Position numbers and translations under genes: made by a program
Shown here: piece after piece, positions 1-5,810 of the stretch
How the letters are laid out: every line of letters starts with the position of its first letter
Position numbering within the stretch: position 1 is the first letter of the stretch
Assembly (NCBI GenBank): GCA_016201645.1
Contig: JACQCL010000123.1
Span: 1 to 12,604, forward strand
Source of the DNA: Candidatus Rokuibacteriota bacterium
Lineage (GTDB): Bacteria > Methylomirabilota > Methylomirabilia > Rokubacteriales > CSP1-6
Reading direction: 5' to 3'
Length of the DNA: 12,604 bases
The notes under the pieces: model-generated
Seen by the model: only the letters and a program-made list of their open reading frames with translations
What the model was told of the DNA's origin: nothing
Database searches by the model: none

Positions 1-1052
1 AGGATCGGGGGCGGCGCGACGAGCCAGCCCAGGCGCAATCCCGGGAAGAGAATCTTGGAGAACGTTCCGATATAGATGACGGTCCCGGACGCGTCCGACG
101 CCTTCAAGGGGGCTGGCGGCCGGTCATCAAAGTAGAGGCTGCCGTCAAACCCATCTTCGATCACGGGGACCCGATGGCGAGCGGCCAGCCCGAGAAGCCC
201 GAGACGGGCGCCCGGGCTCATCGTGAGGCCCGTCGGATTGTGGGCACTTGGCTGACAGTACAAAAGTTTTGTCGCATGCCGCCCCAACACCCGCTCGACG
301 AGGTCCAGGCGGAGCCCATCGTCCCCAAGTCCGATCGGCAAGAGCTGCGCACCGAACGAGCGGAACACCTGGATTGCGCGCGGATAGCTCGGCTCCTCGA
401 TGGCGACAAAGTCGCCAGGGTCGAGGAGGACCCGCGCAATCAGGTCAAGTCCCTGCTGCGAGCCATTCACGATAAGGATCTCTTCTGGCCGGGCCTCCAC
501 CCCGAAGCGGAGAAGGTAGCGGGAGACAAACTGCCTGAGCGGCGGATACCCGCCGACCGGATAGTACTGGAGCAACTGTTGACCCTCGGCCCGGATCACC
601 CGATTCAAGACCTGTCGAAATGCTTCGGTCGGGAAGAGGCCGCTGTCGGGCATCCCCCCGGCAAAGGAAATGACCCCGGCGCCCGCCCGTGTCACTTGAC
701 CCGACAGATCACGGCGGCGGGCCTCCAGTGCGGCGAGGTGGGACCCCTTTGAAAACAGCCCGGCCCAGTCTAGGCCGGACGGAATGTTATCCTCTGCGAC
801 CTGAGATTTAGCTTTAACAGACGCAACGAAAGTCCCCTGGCCGACATGCGCCCGGGCTAGCCCCTCCGAGACGAGTTCCTCGTAGGCCGTCGCCACGGTC
901 GCTCGGTTCACGCCCAGACGCCGGGCCAAGTCCCGGGTCGCCGGGAGCTTCACGTCCGGCCCGAGAACCCCCTGCCGGATCAGCCGCTCAAAATGCGACC
1001 GGATCTGCCGGGCTAGGGGGACGCGCGACGAGCGGTCCAGCGAGATCTCCAT
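1..1052 (-). CDS. MocR-family (GntR/aminotransferase) transcriptional regulator, 3' part missing
   Basis: About 350 codons are present and run off the left edge; full-length relatives have about 450-500. Residues ~1-75 form a GntR-type winged helix, with the recognition region LARRLGVNRATVATAYEEL and the wing GQGTFV. The rest is a fold-type I aminotransferase domain: ISFAGGMPDSGLFP, the substrate/PLP region YYPVGGYPPLR, HNPTG, and TFSKILFPG, whose lysine (codon 333, bases 54-56) should form the Schiff base with PLP. Family knowledge: MocR proteins sense PLP or amino compounds and usually regulate a divergent neighbour and themselves. The ATG at 1052 is preceded by a GAGGAGG Shine-Dalgarno sequence 4 nt away. 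The gene diverges from the caspase-like/ABC unit across 123 bp that contain a perfect palindrome. Family assignment is secure; the ligand and target are unknown. Confidence 0.93.
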   Translation of the reverse strand, partial: MEISLDRSSRVPLARQIRSHFERLIRQGVLGPDVKLPATRDLARRLGVNRATVATAYEELVSEGLARAHVGQGTFVASVKAKSQVAEDNIPSGLDWAGLFSKGSHLAALEARRRDLSGQVTRAGAGVISFAGGMPDSGLFPTEAFRQVLNRVIRAEGQQLLQYYPVGGYPPLRQFVSRYLLRFGVEARPEEILIVNGSQQGLDLIARVLLDPGDFVAIEEPSYPRAIQVFRSFGAQLLPIGLGDDGLRLDLVERVLGRHATKLLYCQPSAHNPTGLTMSPGARLGLLGLAARHRVPVIEDGFDGSLYFDDRPPAPLKASDASGTVIYIGTFSKILFPGLRLGWLVAPPPI

Positions 1053-1069
1053 GCTGCCTCCTCAGAGCC

Positions 1070-1097
1070 ATTTTCGACGTTTTTTGACAATTGTAAA
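1070..1097 (-). promoter_or_regulatory. Candidate promoter of the MocR gene
   Basis: On the minus strand a TTTACA box (1092-1097) and a GAAAAT box (1070-1075) are 16 nt apart, about 18 nt before the start codon. Both match sigma-70 consensus only in part (5/6 and 4/6). The -35 box touches the 14-bp palindrome, so binding there could block initiation (autoregulation). Confidence 0.3.
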
Positions 1098-1111
1098 GAG
1101 CCAATTGGCTC
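1098..1111. promoter_or_regulatory. Perfect 14-bp palindrome, candidate operator
   Basis: GAGCCAATTGGCTC is a perfect inverted repeat in the divergent intergenic region. A second, 8-bp palindrome (ACAATTGT, 1087-1094) lies exactly 14 bp away centre to centre and shares the core CAATTG. This AT-rich pocket interrupts otherwise GC-rich DNA. Inference: a binding site for the divergent MocR protein or another dimeric repressor, acting on one or both flanking genes. Confidence 0.45.
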
Positions 1112-1147
1112 ATTCCCCCCCAACCAATCCTCGGCCGGCCGCCGGCG

Positions 1148-1156
1148 TGGTAAAAT
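1148..1156 (+). promoter_or_regulatory. Extended -10 promoter TGGTAAAAT of the caspase-like/ABC unit
   Basis: TGG followed by TAAAAT forms an extended -10 element with no convincing -35 box. It predicts a transcript starting near 1163, right before the GAGGT Shine-Dalgarno at 1164-1168 and the ATG at 1176. The same TGGTAnnAT form occurs before two other genes in this window. Confidence 0.45.
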
Positions 1157-1175
1157 CCACCCCGAGGTCGCGGCG

Positions 1176-1910
1176 ATGGCGGGCCTGATCGTCCTCGAGA
1201 GCATGTGGAACCCGCGGGGGCGGCTCCTCGAAGAGGAGCCATCGGTCCTCCCCTACCTCAAGGCAATCCGCCAGTCCCTGGCCTGGGAAGGCGCGCGCAT
1301 CCACTTGGTCTACCGGCGCTTTCATACAGCCTACGATCTCGGGCTGCTCCTCGGCGAGGTTGTCCGCAAGCGGAAGTCCTTCCGGTACTGCTACATCGCC
1401 TCACACGGCCAGCGCCGGAAGCTCCTGGGGCTCGGTGACCAGGCCATCCGGCTCGAAACGCTCACCGAGTACTGCCGGCCGAGCCAGAGCATCGGCTATG
1501 TGTTCGGGGCCTGCGACTTCCTGACCCCGGACACCGCGCTGAATTTCCTGAAGAAGACCGGAGCCCGCTTCGTGGCCGGCTATCAGAAGAGCATCCCCTG
1601 GACCGAATCCATGCTGGTGGACTGTCTGTTCCTGTCGTACATGCTGGGAGGGACGATGAAGTGGGTGCGGACCAAGCATGGCGAGCGGCTCCCGCCCCTC
1701 AAGACCACCAACACCTTCCAGATCACTCACACTGAAAACCCCCAGAAGGTGGTGGGCCAGCTCTACCGAGACTTCCCGCTGTCCCACGACATCACCTTCA
1801 GTCTCTTCACGCTCTCCCGGGGTCGCGGGCGGAAGCCGGAACTCGTGAACTCCTTCAATCTCTACGAACGTCGCATCAACCGGGCCCGGCGCCTCGTCCG
1901 GGACCTCTAG
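1176..1910 (+). CDS. Caspase/CHAT-like fold protein with His77/Cys113 dyad (putative cysteine peptidase)
   Basis: This 244-aa protein has no signal peptide or membrane segment. The order strand-IASHG (His77), then VFGACDF (Cys113), then a helix and strand with VAGYQKSIPWTES, matches the catalytic arrangement of clan CD (caspase-like/CHAT) peptidases: a small residue plus His-Gly after one strand, and Cys after the next. Its N-terminus (GLIVLESMW) and the FLKKTGARFVAGY...WTES block resemble a bacterial family I recall as DUF6642; I hold that name loosely. The C-terminus (residues ~200-244) is basic and rich in Arg. It is the first gene of a unit with an ABC ATPase and permease, and its TAG stop is in frame with the ATPase coding sequence. 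The start has a Shine-Dalgarno 7 nt upstream. The gene is certain, the fold likely and the peptidase activity inferred; the substrate is unknown. Confidence 0.75.
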   Translation: MAGLIVLESMWNPRGRLLEEEPSVLPYLKAIRQSLAWEGARIHLVYRRFHTAYDLGLLLGEVVRKRKSFRYCYIASHGQRRKLLGLGDQAIRLETLTEYCRPSQSIGYVFGACDFLTPDTALNFLKKTGARFVAGYQKSIPWTESMLVDCLFLSYMLGGTMKWVRTKHGERLPPLKTTNTFQITHTENPQKVVGQLYRDFPLSHDITFSLFTLSRGRGRKPELVNSFNLYERRINRARRLVRDL

Positions 1911-1922
1911 GCGAGGTCTTCT

Positions 1923-2669
1923 CTGGACGGCCAACCGCTCCTCCGCCTCGAACGCCTGTCAAAGCATTTCGGCAGCCACGTGGCCGTCCAAGACCTCTCG
2001 CTGGAAATTGCCCCGAAGGAGATCTACGGCCTCATCGGCCCGAACGGCGCCGGGAAAACGACCGCGGTGAAAATGATCACCGGCCTCTATCGCCCCACAA
2101 GGGGCCGGATCCTGATCGACGGGATCGACCTCGGCGCGCAGCCCGCGGTGGCAAAGCGGCTCCTGGGGTACATGCCCGACGAGCCGTTCATCTATGAGCG
2201 CATGACCGGCCGCGAGTTTCTTCATCTGGTGGGGGAACTCTACGGAGTCCAAGCCTCCGAGCGGACCCGCAGGATCGACGAGCTCCTGGACCTCTACACC
2301 CTTCGGGGCGTGGTAGATGGCTATGTGGAGAATTACTCCCGAGGGAATCGGCAGAAGCTGGCCATCCTGGCGAGCCTCCTCCACACTCCACGCCTCTTGA
2401 TCGTGGACGAGCCTATCGTCGGGCTAGACCCGGAGAGTGCGATCAAGACGCGCGACCTCCTCAAGGCATTCGCCGAGCAGGGCGGCGGCGCTTTGATCTG
2501 CACCCATACCCTGCCCTTCGCCGAGCAGGTGTGCCACCGGGTGGGCCTCCTGAAGGACGGTCGCCTGATCGGGGAGGGAGACCTTCCGACCCTGCGGCAC
2601 CGGGCCGGCCTTCCGGACGCCTCCCTCGAAGCGCTTTACCTGCACTTCACCAGCGCACACGTCCGATGA
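1923..2669 (+). CDS. ABC transporter ATP-binding protein, probable CTG start
   Basis: This is the ATPase subunit of an ABC-2-type exporter, acting at the inner face of the membrane with the next gene's product. Numbering from 1923, the motifs are Walker A GPNGAGKTT (39-47), a PDEP variant at the Q-loop (85-88), signature YSRGNRQKL (138-146), Walker B LLIVDEP (158-164), D-loop GLDPE, and the H-loop His195. The conserved first strand LLRLERLSKHFG lies upstream of the nearest GTG (1980), so translation must begin earlier. No ATG, GTG or TTG exists between the previous TAG (1908-1910) and that strand. CTG at 1923, 6 nt after GAGG, is the best candidate, giving 248 aa. The alternative is read-through of the TAG, which would fuse it to the caspase-like protein. 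The stop overlaps the permease ATG. Confidence 0.9.
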   Translation: MDGQPLLRLERLSKHFGSHVAVQDLSLEIAPKEIYGLIGPNGAGKTTAVKMITGLYRPTRGRILIDGIDLGAQPAVAKRLLGYMPDEPFIYERMTGREFLHLVGELYGVQASERTRRIDELLDLYTLRGVVDGYVENYSRGNRQKLAILASLLHTPRLLIVDEPIVGLDPESAIKTRDLLKAFAEQGGGALICTHTLPFAEQVCHRVGLLKDGRLIGEGDLPTLRHRAGLPDASLEALYLHFTSAHVR

Positions 2670-4342
2670 CGGTCGTCTTGACGCTGCTCCTGCGTCGCGT
2701 CCGCTCGATCGGCAAGATCATCCGCGATCGCGAAGGGACCAAGTCGGTCGTGATGGCCCTCTTCGCACTCCTGTTCGGGGTCGTCATGCTTGGCGAGTAC
2801 GTGATGTTCCGTCACGCCCTTGTCGAGGTGTTACGCATCGGGCCAGCGAGCGACGGGCTGACTCTCTACATCCTCGAGAGCTTCCTGATCCTCGTGCTCA
2901 TCATTGCGGTCATCAGCTACGTCGTCACGGGCCTCTGGACGTTTTATCGCTCCTCCGACACCGCGTTTCTCCTGTCTAGCCCGCTGCGGCTCTCCCACCT
3001 ATTCTGGCTGAGGACTGCCGAGACCTTTTTCGTCATCTGCTGGGCATTCGTCCTCTTGGCTGTCCCGGCCTTTCTAGCCCTCGGCGTAACGTACGGGCGC
3101 CATGCGATCTTCTACGTCCGGGCGGTTGTCATCCTCATCCTCTTCATGACGCTGGCCGGGGGCCTCGGAGCCCTCCTGACGATGCTCGCGGGTGCCGCAT
3201 TCAAGCGCTATGAGATCCGCACGAGCATCCTGGTCACCACCCTGATTCTGGTCGGCGGCCTCGCCTTCCTCATCGGCCGTCATATCGTTCCCGCAACGGG
3301 CGACTTCTACCTTATCTTTCAACCGGGCATCCCTAACGGCAAACCCGGTTCGCTCAAGTTCATCGAAAAACGATTCTGGCTCTGGCCCAGCCACCCTCTG
3401 GCCGTTTCCCTGTTTACGGGGGTCACCGGGCCGAGAACCGGTTTGACAGCGCCACTGGTCTCAACCTTCCTCCTGCCCCTCGGTGCGCTGGTTCTCGCGG
3501 GAGTGGTCGGGCGGCGACTCTTCGCCGCCACCATTCCCGTCGTCGCCGAGCGGTTCGGAGTCGCGAGCCGCGCAACTGGCCGTCCTATCGCCCGCGACGC
3601 GTCATTTCCACGCTTTCTCAGGGGGCCCATCGGCGCGGTGGCCGAGCGTGATCTCCTCAGCATCGTCCGAAGCCCGCACGAGCTGGGAAGCGCCGCCTTC
3701 ATCCTGTTTCTGCTGGCGCTCTATACGGCGATCCTCTTCGTGGCGCCGCTGAGCGAGGTCCTGGAAAAGCCGGAGGCGGTCGCGCGCCTCTTCTCTCTAG
3801 ACCTGATGGCGATCGGCTACTTTCTCACGGCATTCGGACTCCGATTCGTCTTCCCGGCCCTGTCGCTCGAAGGTCGCGGTGCGTGGATTCTTTTCGCAAG
3901 CCCTCTATCCATCTTCAGCCTTTTCCTCGGTCGGCTGCTGGGGTACTCCGCCCTCCTGGTGCTCATGGTGGGCCCGATTGCGGCCGCGGGAGCGTGGCGG
4001 CTCGCAACCTTTCCCGCTCTGCTGGGGCTCTTCGGGCTCCTCCTGGGACTCCTGATCCTGACGACCGTAACCGTCTCGCTGGGAGCGGGAGTCATCTGGC
4101 CAAATTTCAGGGAGCCCAACGCGGAGACTCTGGCCACCAACACCGGGGGGCTTGCCACCATCATCCTCTCTCTCGCGTACGTGGCGACGGTGAGCTGGCT
4201 CGGCCACCGGGCGGCTTCAGCCTTTTTCCGCGGCGAGACCCTCCTCCCCGAACTGGGCGGAGCGGCGGTCCTATCGGCCGTGATCGTGGCTGTCGCGATC
4301 GCGGCGGCCCGCCGGCGGATCAAGGCGCTCGAGATCCTCTGA
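2666..4342 (+). CDS. Large ABC exporter permease (ABC-2-like), about 12 membrane segments
   Basis: This is a 558-aa integral membrane protein, the transmembrane partner of the preceding ATPase. Its ATG overlaps the ATPase stop (ATGA), the usual sign of coupled subunits. An in-frame start at 2531 would lie deep inside the ATPase gene and is not used here. Roughly 12 hydrophobic stretches can be seen, six in each half: for example LILVLIIAVISYVVTGLW, LFMTLAGGLGALLTML, AAFILFLLALYTAILFV and LIRR-like basic loops between halves. The layout, with a cytoplasmic stretch near the middle (about residues 290-345), is like long single-chain ABC-2/EcsB-type permeases that pair with a stand-alone ATPase. 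The N-terminus (LLLRRVRSIGKIIRDREGTK) is a basic, likely cytoplasmic segment. The transported substrate cannot be read from the sequence. The caspase-like neighbour hints at peptide or protein traffic, which is inference only. Confidence 0.85.
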   Translation: MTVVLTLLLRRVRSIGKIIRDREGTKSVVMALFALLFGVVMLGEYVMFRHALVEVLRIGPASDGLTLYILESFLILVLIIAVISYVVTGLWTFYRSSDTAFLLSSPLRLSHLFWLRTAETFFVICWAFVLLAVPAFLALGVTYGRHAIFYVRAVVILILFMTLAGGLGALLTMLAGAAFKRYEIRTSILVTTLILVGGLAFLIGRHIVPATGDFYLIFQPGIPNGKPGSLKFIEKRFWLWPSHPLAVSLFTGVTGPRTGLTAPLVSTFLLPLGALVLAGVVGRRLFAATIPVVAERFGVASRATGRPIARDASFPRFLRGPIGAVAERDLLSIVRSPHELGSAAFILFLLALYTAILFVAPLSEVLEKPEAVARLFSLDLMAIGYFLTAFGLRFVFPALSLEGRGAWILFASPLSIFSLFLGRLLGYSALLVLMVGPIAAAGAWRLATFPALLGLFGLLLGLLILTTVTVSLGAGVIWPNFREPNAETLATNTGGLATIILSLAYVATVSWLGHRAASAFFRGETLLPELGGAAVLSAVIVAVAIAAARRRIKALEIL

Positions 4343-4355
4343 AGGAGGTGAACGC

Positions 4356-4544
4356 ATGACGGTCGGCGAGGCTCCCATCAAGCAGGCGATTAAATGGATC
4401 GACGAACAGCTCCGCGACAACCCGACGGCGGACCGGACCAGGCTCGTGGACGAGGCCAGCCAGCGGTTCGACCTCACGCCGCTCGACGCAGACTTTCTCT
4501 GGAGACACCTGGTCGAGCGCCAGAAGGGGAAACCCCAGCCCTAG
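4356..4544 (+). CDS. 62-aa helical hypothetical protein at the end of the ABC unit
   Basis: The gene has a very strong Shine-Dalgarno (GAAGGAGGTG) starting at the permease stop and 5-6 nt before the ATG, so it is almost certainly translated. The product is charged and soluble: an amphipathic helix (IKQAIKWIDEQLRD), then RLVDEASQRFDLTPLDADFLWRHLVER, which looks like a small helical fold with a helix-turn-helix-like spacing. There is no Cys, signal peptide or membrane segment. I recognise no family. Position suggests a small cytoplasmic accessory protein of the exporter. It converges on the Smr-domain gene with only 7 nt between the stop codons. Confidence 0.75.
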   Translation: MTVGEAPIKQAIKWIDEQLRDNPTADRTRLVDEASQRFDLTPLDADFLWRHLVERQKGKPQP

Positions 4545-4551
4545 GGGATGA

Positions 4552-4824
4552 TCAGTCTTTGAAGACGACGACCGTCGCCCCCCAACCACCCCGCTCTGGG
4601 GGAGCGTCGAAGAAGCGCTCCACGAGAGGGTGAGCGGTCAGCAGCGACTGGACGACCGCTCGTTGCACGCCCCACCCACGCCCGTGGACCAGCCTCACCT
4701 CACGAAACCGCCGCTGGTGGGCCGCCCGGAGATATTCGTCCACCACGGCGGGAATGTCCCGGGGCGCGAAGGCGTGAAGGTCGAGCGAGTCTTCAACGGG
4801 GAGAAGGACCGGCTCGTCCGACAA
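4552..4824 (-). CDS. Smr-domain protein, stand-alone, TTG start
   Basis: At 90 aa this is essentially one Smr domain, the fold found at the C-terminus of MutS2 and in small stand-alone proteins. The diagnostic LDLH (14-17) and VHGRG (46-50, with His47) are both present, as is the closing strand GATVVVF. Family knowledge: Smr domains bind nucleic acid and can nick or cleave DNA or RNA; the LDxH and HGxG motifs are tied to that activity. The TTG at 4824 is the only usable start close to the domain and it lacks a Shine-Dalgarno. It lies 7 nt after a TAG (4834-4832) that ends the reading frame running on from the upstream gene's UGA, so its translation would best be explained by coupling to ribosomes that read through that UGA. 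Confidence 0.85.
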   Translation of the reverse strand: MSDEPVLLPVEDSLDLHAFAPRDIPAVVDEYLRAAHQRRFREVRLVHGRGWGVQRAVVQSLLTAHPLVERFFDAPPERGGWGATVVVFKD

Positions 4825-4831
4825 GGCGAGA

Positions 4832-4909
4832 CTAGAGTTTGGGGCCTGCCATGAGGTGCTTCTGCCAGTGCTGGAAGCTCAGGAGATCCTCCCCCGAGAA
4901 CTTGCACTG
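4832..4909 (-). other. Possible UGA read-through extension of the PCP-reductase-domain protein
   Basis: Directly after the UGA at 4912-4910, the same frame stays open for 25 codons and ends with TAG at 4834-4832. The predicted tail begins Gln-Cys, giving the motif U134-x-C136, and then SFQHWQKHLMAGPKL, which has an ordinary amphipathic protein-like composition. Reading it would place the gene's end 7 nt from the Smr start instead of 85 nt, matching the tight packing of the window. An open run of this length alone is weak evidence in GC-rich DNA; the hairpin is the stronger sign. Confidence 0.4.
4866..4909 (-). promoter_or_regulatory. SECIS-like hairpin immediately after an in-frame UGA
   Basis: In the minus-strand RNA the base following the UGA opens a long imperfect stem. 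CAGUGC (4909-4904) pairs with GCACUG (4871-4866), AAG with CUU, CUC with GAG, and GGGA with UCCU. The bulges are CCA on the 3' side, and UU and GG on the 5' side. The apical loop is GGAUC and begins about 21 nt after the UGA. Known bacterial SECIS elements (fdhF type) lie directly 3' of the UGA, carry a bulged U in the upper stem, and have a small apical loop with G at its first positions (GGUCU in fdhF). All three traits are visible here. Pairing was drawn by eye, not folded by program. Confidence 0.45.
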
Positions 4910-5311
4910 TCAGAACGTCGCGGCGCGCTCGAAAAAGGGAACGTCCACGAGCGCCACGCCCTCGGCTTTCGCCGCGTCGGCCACTTTCTGAGCGACCATC
5001 TGGCGGACAAAGGGAATCGGGATCCGGCTGAGACGGTGCACGACGTCGTCCGTACAGCGAATCGTGGTCCCCGGCAGCACCAGCCCTTCGCTCGTCACTC
5101 TCTCCGGGAGATGTTCGCACGTCTCGGGCACCAGCTGCTGGAGACGGAGGGAGACATAGTCGGTCACCCAGGACTTGATCCCCTCCCTGGCGGACTCGAG
5201 GCCGGCCTGGGAGCGCTCCAAGAGTTGGTTCATGTTCGTGAGCAAGCTCTCCAGATGAGCCAGGCGCCGTTCGAGAGCCGCCAGCCGGTTGTCCGAACCC
5301 GAAGGATCCAC
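4910..5311 (-). CDS. Coiled-coil plus PCP-reductase-domain protein, possible selenoprotein
   Basis: Up to the UGA this is 133 aa. Residues 9-60 form a heptad-rich helix (RLAALERRLAHLESLLTNM). Residues ~88-130 match the small PCP_red-type domain first described at the C-terminus of dark-operative protochlorophyllide reductase subunit B: a basic/hydrophobic helix, IPIPFVRQMV, a long helix, then an acidic turn. Many non-photosynthetic bacteria carry this domain in short proteins of unknown role, so chlorophyll synthesis should not be inferred. Cys65 and Cys86 are present. The GTG start (5309-5311) lies exactly 6 nt after an extended -10 box. The terminal codon is UGA (4910-4912). The frame continues for 25 codons to a TAG, and a strong hairpin follows the UGA (see separate entries). 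The length is 133 aa as a normal protein, or 159 aa if UGA is read as selenocysteine at position 134. Confidence 0.8.
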   Translation of the reverse strand: MDPSGSDNRLAALERRLAHLESLLTNMNQLLERSQAGLESAREGIKSWVTDYVSLRLQQLVPETCEHLPERVTSEGLVLPGTTIRCTDDVVHRLSRIPIPFVRQMVAQKVADAAKAEGVALVDVPFFERAATF

Positions 5312-5317
5312 GGCGTG

Positions 5318-5326
5318 ATCCTACCA
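5318..5326 (-). promoter_or_regulatory. Extended -10 promoter TGGTAGGAT, leaderless geometry
   Basis: On the minus strand TGG-TAGGAT ends 6 nt before the GTG start at 5311, which puts the expected transcription start on or next to the start codon. This would give the PCP-reductase-domain gene its own leaderless transcript in addition to read-through from the upstream promoter. The box overlaps the TAG that ends the amidase stub. Confidence 0.4.
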
Positions 5327-5389
5327 CACCCTACGGCACGGGTGTAGCCGGGTGAGTTCGCTGATCGGCTTCCAGACGAGCTCGCTCAT
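5321..5389 (-). pseudogene. Amidase gene remnant: first ~15 codons only
   Basis: An ATG at 5389 overlaps the stop of the GatC-like gene (ATGA) and opens a 22-codon frame beginning MSELVWKPISELTRL. That opening is like the extreme N-terminus of amidase-signature enzymes, whose first helix typically reads 'ELxWxxxxELxRLI'. After 15 codons the similarity ends and the frame stops at TAG (5323-5321). No Ser-Ser-Lys catalytic region of an amidase follows. The GatC/AtzG-like gene directly upstream is the normal partner of such an amidase, so I infer a deletion that removed almost all of the amidase gene and brought the PCP-reductase-domain gene next to the stub. Confidence 0.5.
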
Positions 5390-5577
5390 GCGGGTCCCTT
5401 CGAGACCCGGTACTCGACCGCCGGCTCCATGTTGCGCAGCGGGAGAACGTCCAGCCGGTTAACCGACTCCAGGCCACCCTCCGCCAACGGGTAAAGTCGC
5501 TCAATCTCCTCGTCGGCCCACTCGTACCCGAGAAGGGCGGCCGCACGCTTGAGGGCCTTGGGGGTCACGCGTTCCAT
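5386..5577 (-). CDS. Small GatC/AtzG-like amidase-associated subunit, probably orphaned
   Basis: This 63-aa protein has the features of GatC-like small subunits that wrap around amidase enzymes: a helical N-terminus (LKRAAALLGYEWADEEIERL), then a short extended tail containing LPLRNMEPAVEYR, like the 'xxExxPxxxF/Y' strand that contacts the large subunit. In working systems (GatCAB, or AtzG with AtzE) the amidase gene follows at once. Here only its first codons remain. The start ATG at 5577 has a GGAGG Shine-Dalgarno, and an excellent sigma-70 promoter lies upstream, so the gene is probably still expressed. The family call rests on pattern recognition of a short protein; a generic small helical protein cannot be excluded. 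Confidence 0.65.
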   Translation of the reverse strand: MERVTPKALKRAAALLGYEWADEEIERLYPLAEGGLESVNRLDVLPLRNMEPAVEYRVSKGPA

Positions 5578-5613
5578 TCGATTCCTCCGCGGAGAAGGGG
5601 GAGACAGGAGGCA

Positions 5614-5642
5614 AGAATAGCTGGAGCCCTCGCTAGGGTCAA
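5614..5642 (-). promoter_or_regulatory. Sigma-70 promoter for the minus-strand operon
   Basis: On the minus strand TTGACC (5637-5642) and TATTCT (5614-5619) are separated by the optimal 17 nt, about 36 nt before the ATG at 5577. It drives the GatC-like gene and, by read-through, the genes behind it. It lies back to back with the plus-strand promoter at 5662-5689, 20 bp apart. Confidence 0.55.
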
Positions 5643-5661
5643 GAAACGGACGACCGGGGCC

Positions 5662-5689
5662 TTGACAAGACCACCACTCGGGGCATAAT
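5662..5689 (+). promoter_or_regulatory. Sigma-70 promoter for the lipoprotein gene
   Basis: A perfect TTGACA (5662-5667) and CATAAT (5684-5689) are 16 nt apart. The transcript would start near 5696 and carry a leader of about 115 nt before the lipoprotein ATG at 5811, long enough to hold the small reading frame at 5747-5794. Confidence 0.6.
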
Positions 5690-5746
5690 CAACGGACGAC
5701 TCTCGGTTCTTTTCTCGGTCACCGCTGGACATTCTGGGAGCGCGCT

Positions 5747-5794
5747 ATGGACTGGATCGCCGTCCCGCTCGATCCCCAGCGCTGCCAGCTCTGA
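5747..5794 (+). CDS. Possible 15-codon leader peptide
   Basis: An ATG with GGGAG 6 nt upstream opens a 15-codon frame, MDWIAVPLDPQRCQL, ending in TGA, 16 nt before the lipoprotein start. It lies wholly inside the predicted leader. It could be an upstream reading frame that delivers ribosomes to the lipoprotein start, which has no good Shine-Dalgarno of its own. It contains no run of regulatory codons typical of amino acid attenuators. A chance ORF is quite possible. Confidence 0.25.
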   Translation: MDWIAVPLDPQRCQL

Positions 5795-5810
5795 CTCTCC
5801 GCCGGGCACC

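Noticed and set aside
174..752. Long plus-strand open frame of 192 codons
   Set aside because: It lies wholly opposite the MocR gene, whose winged-helix, aminotransferase motifs and PLP lysine are intact; the product has no recognisable fold and arises from GC-rich antisense bias.
1084..1089. TTGACA as a plus-strand -35 box
   Set aside because: No acceptable -10 lies 16-18 nt downstream; the palindrome occupies that place, and the TGGTAAAAT box further on explains the start better.
2172..2187. PDEP in place of the Q-loop glutamine in the ATPase as a sign of inactivity
   Set aside because: ATPases of ABC-2-type exporters often have P-E or similar residues in this loop; Walker A, signature, Walker B and H-loop are intact.
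2531..2665. Upstream start for the permease
   Set aside because: It lies inside the ATPase gene; the ATG at 2666 overlaps the ATPase stop and begins the basic N-terminal segment.
4856..5347. Plus-strand frame of 163 codons
   Set aside because: Antisense to the PCP-reductase-domain gene and amidase stub, no Shine-Dalgarno, and the composition mirrors the minus-strand heptads.
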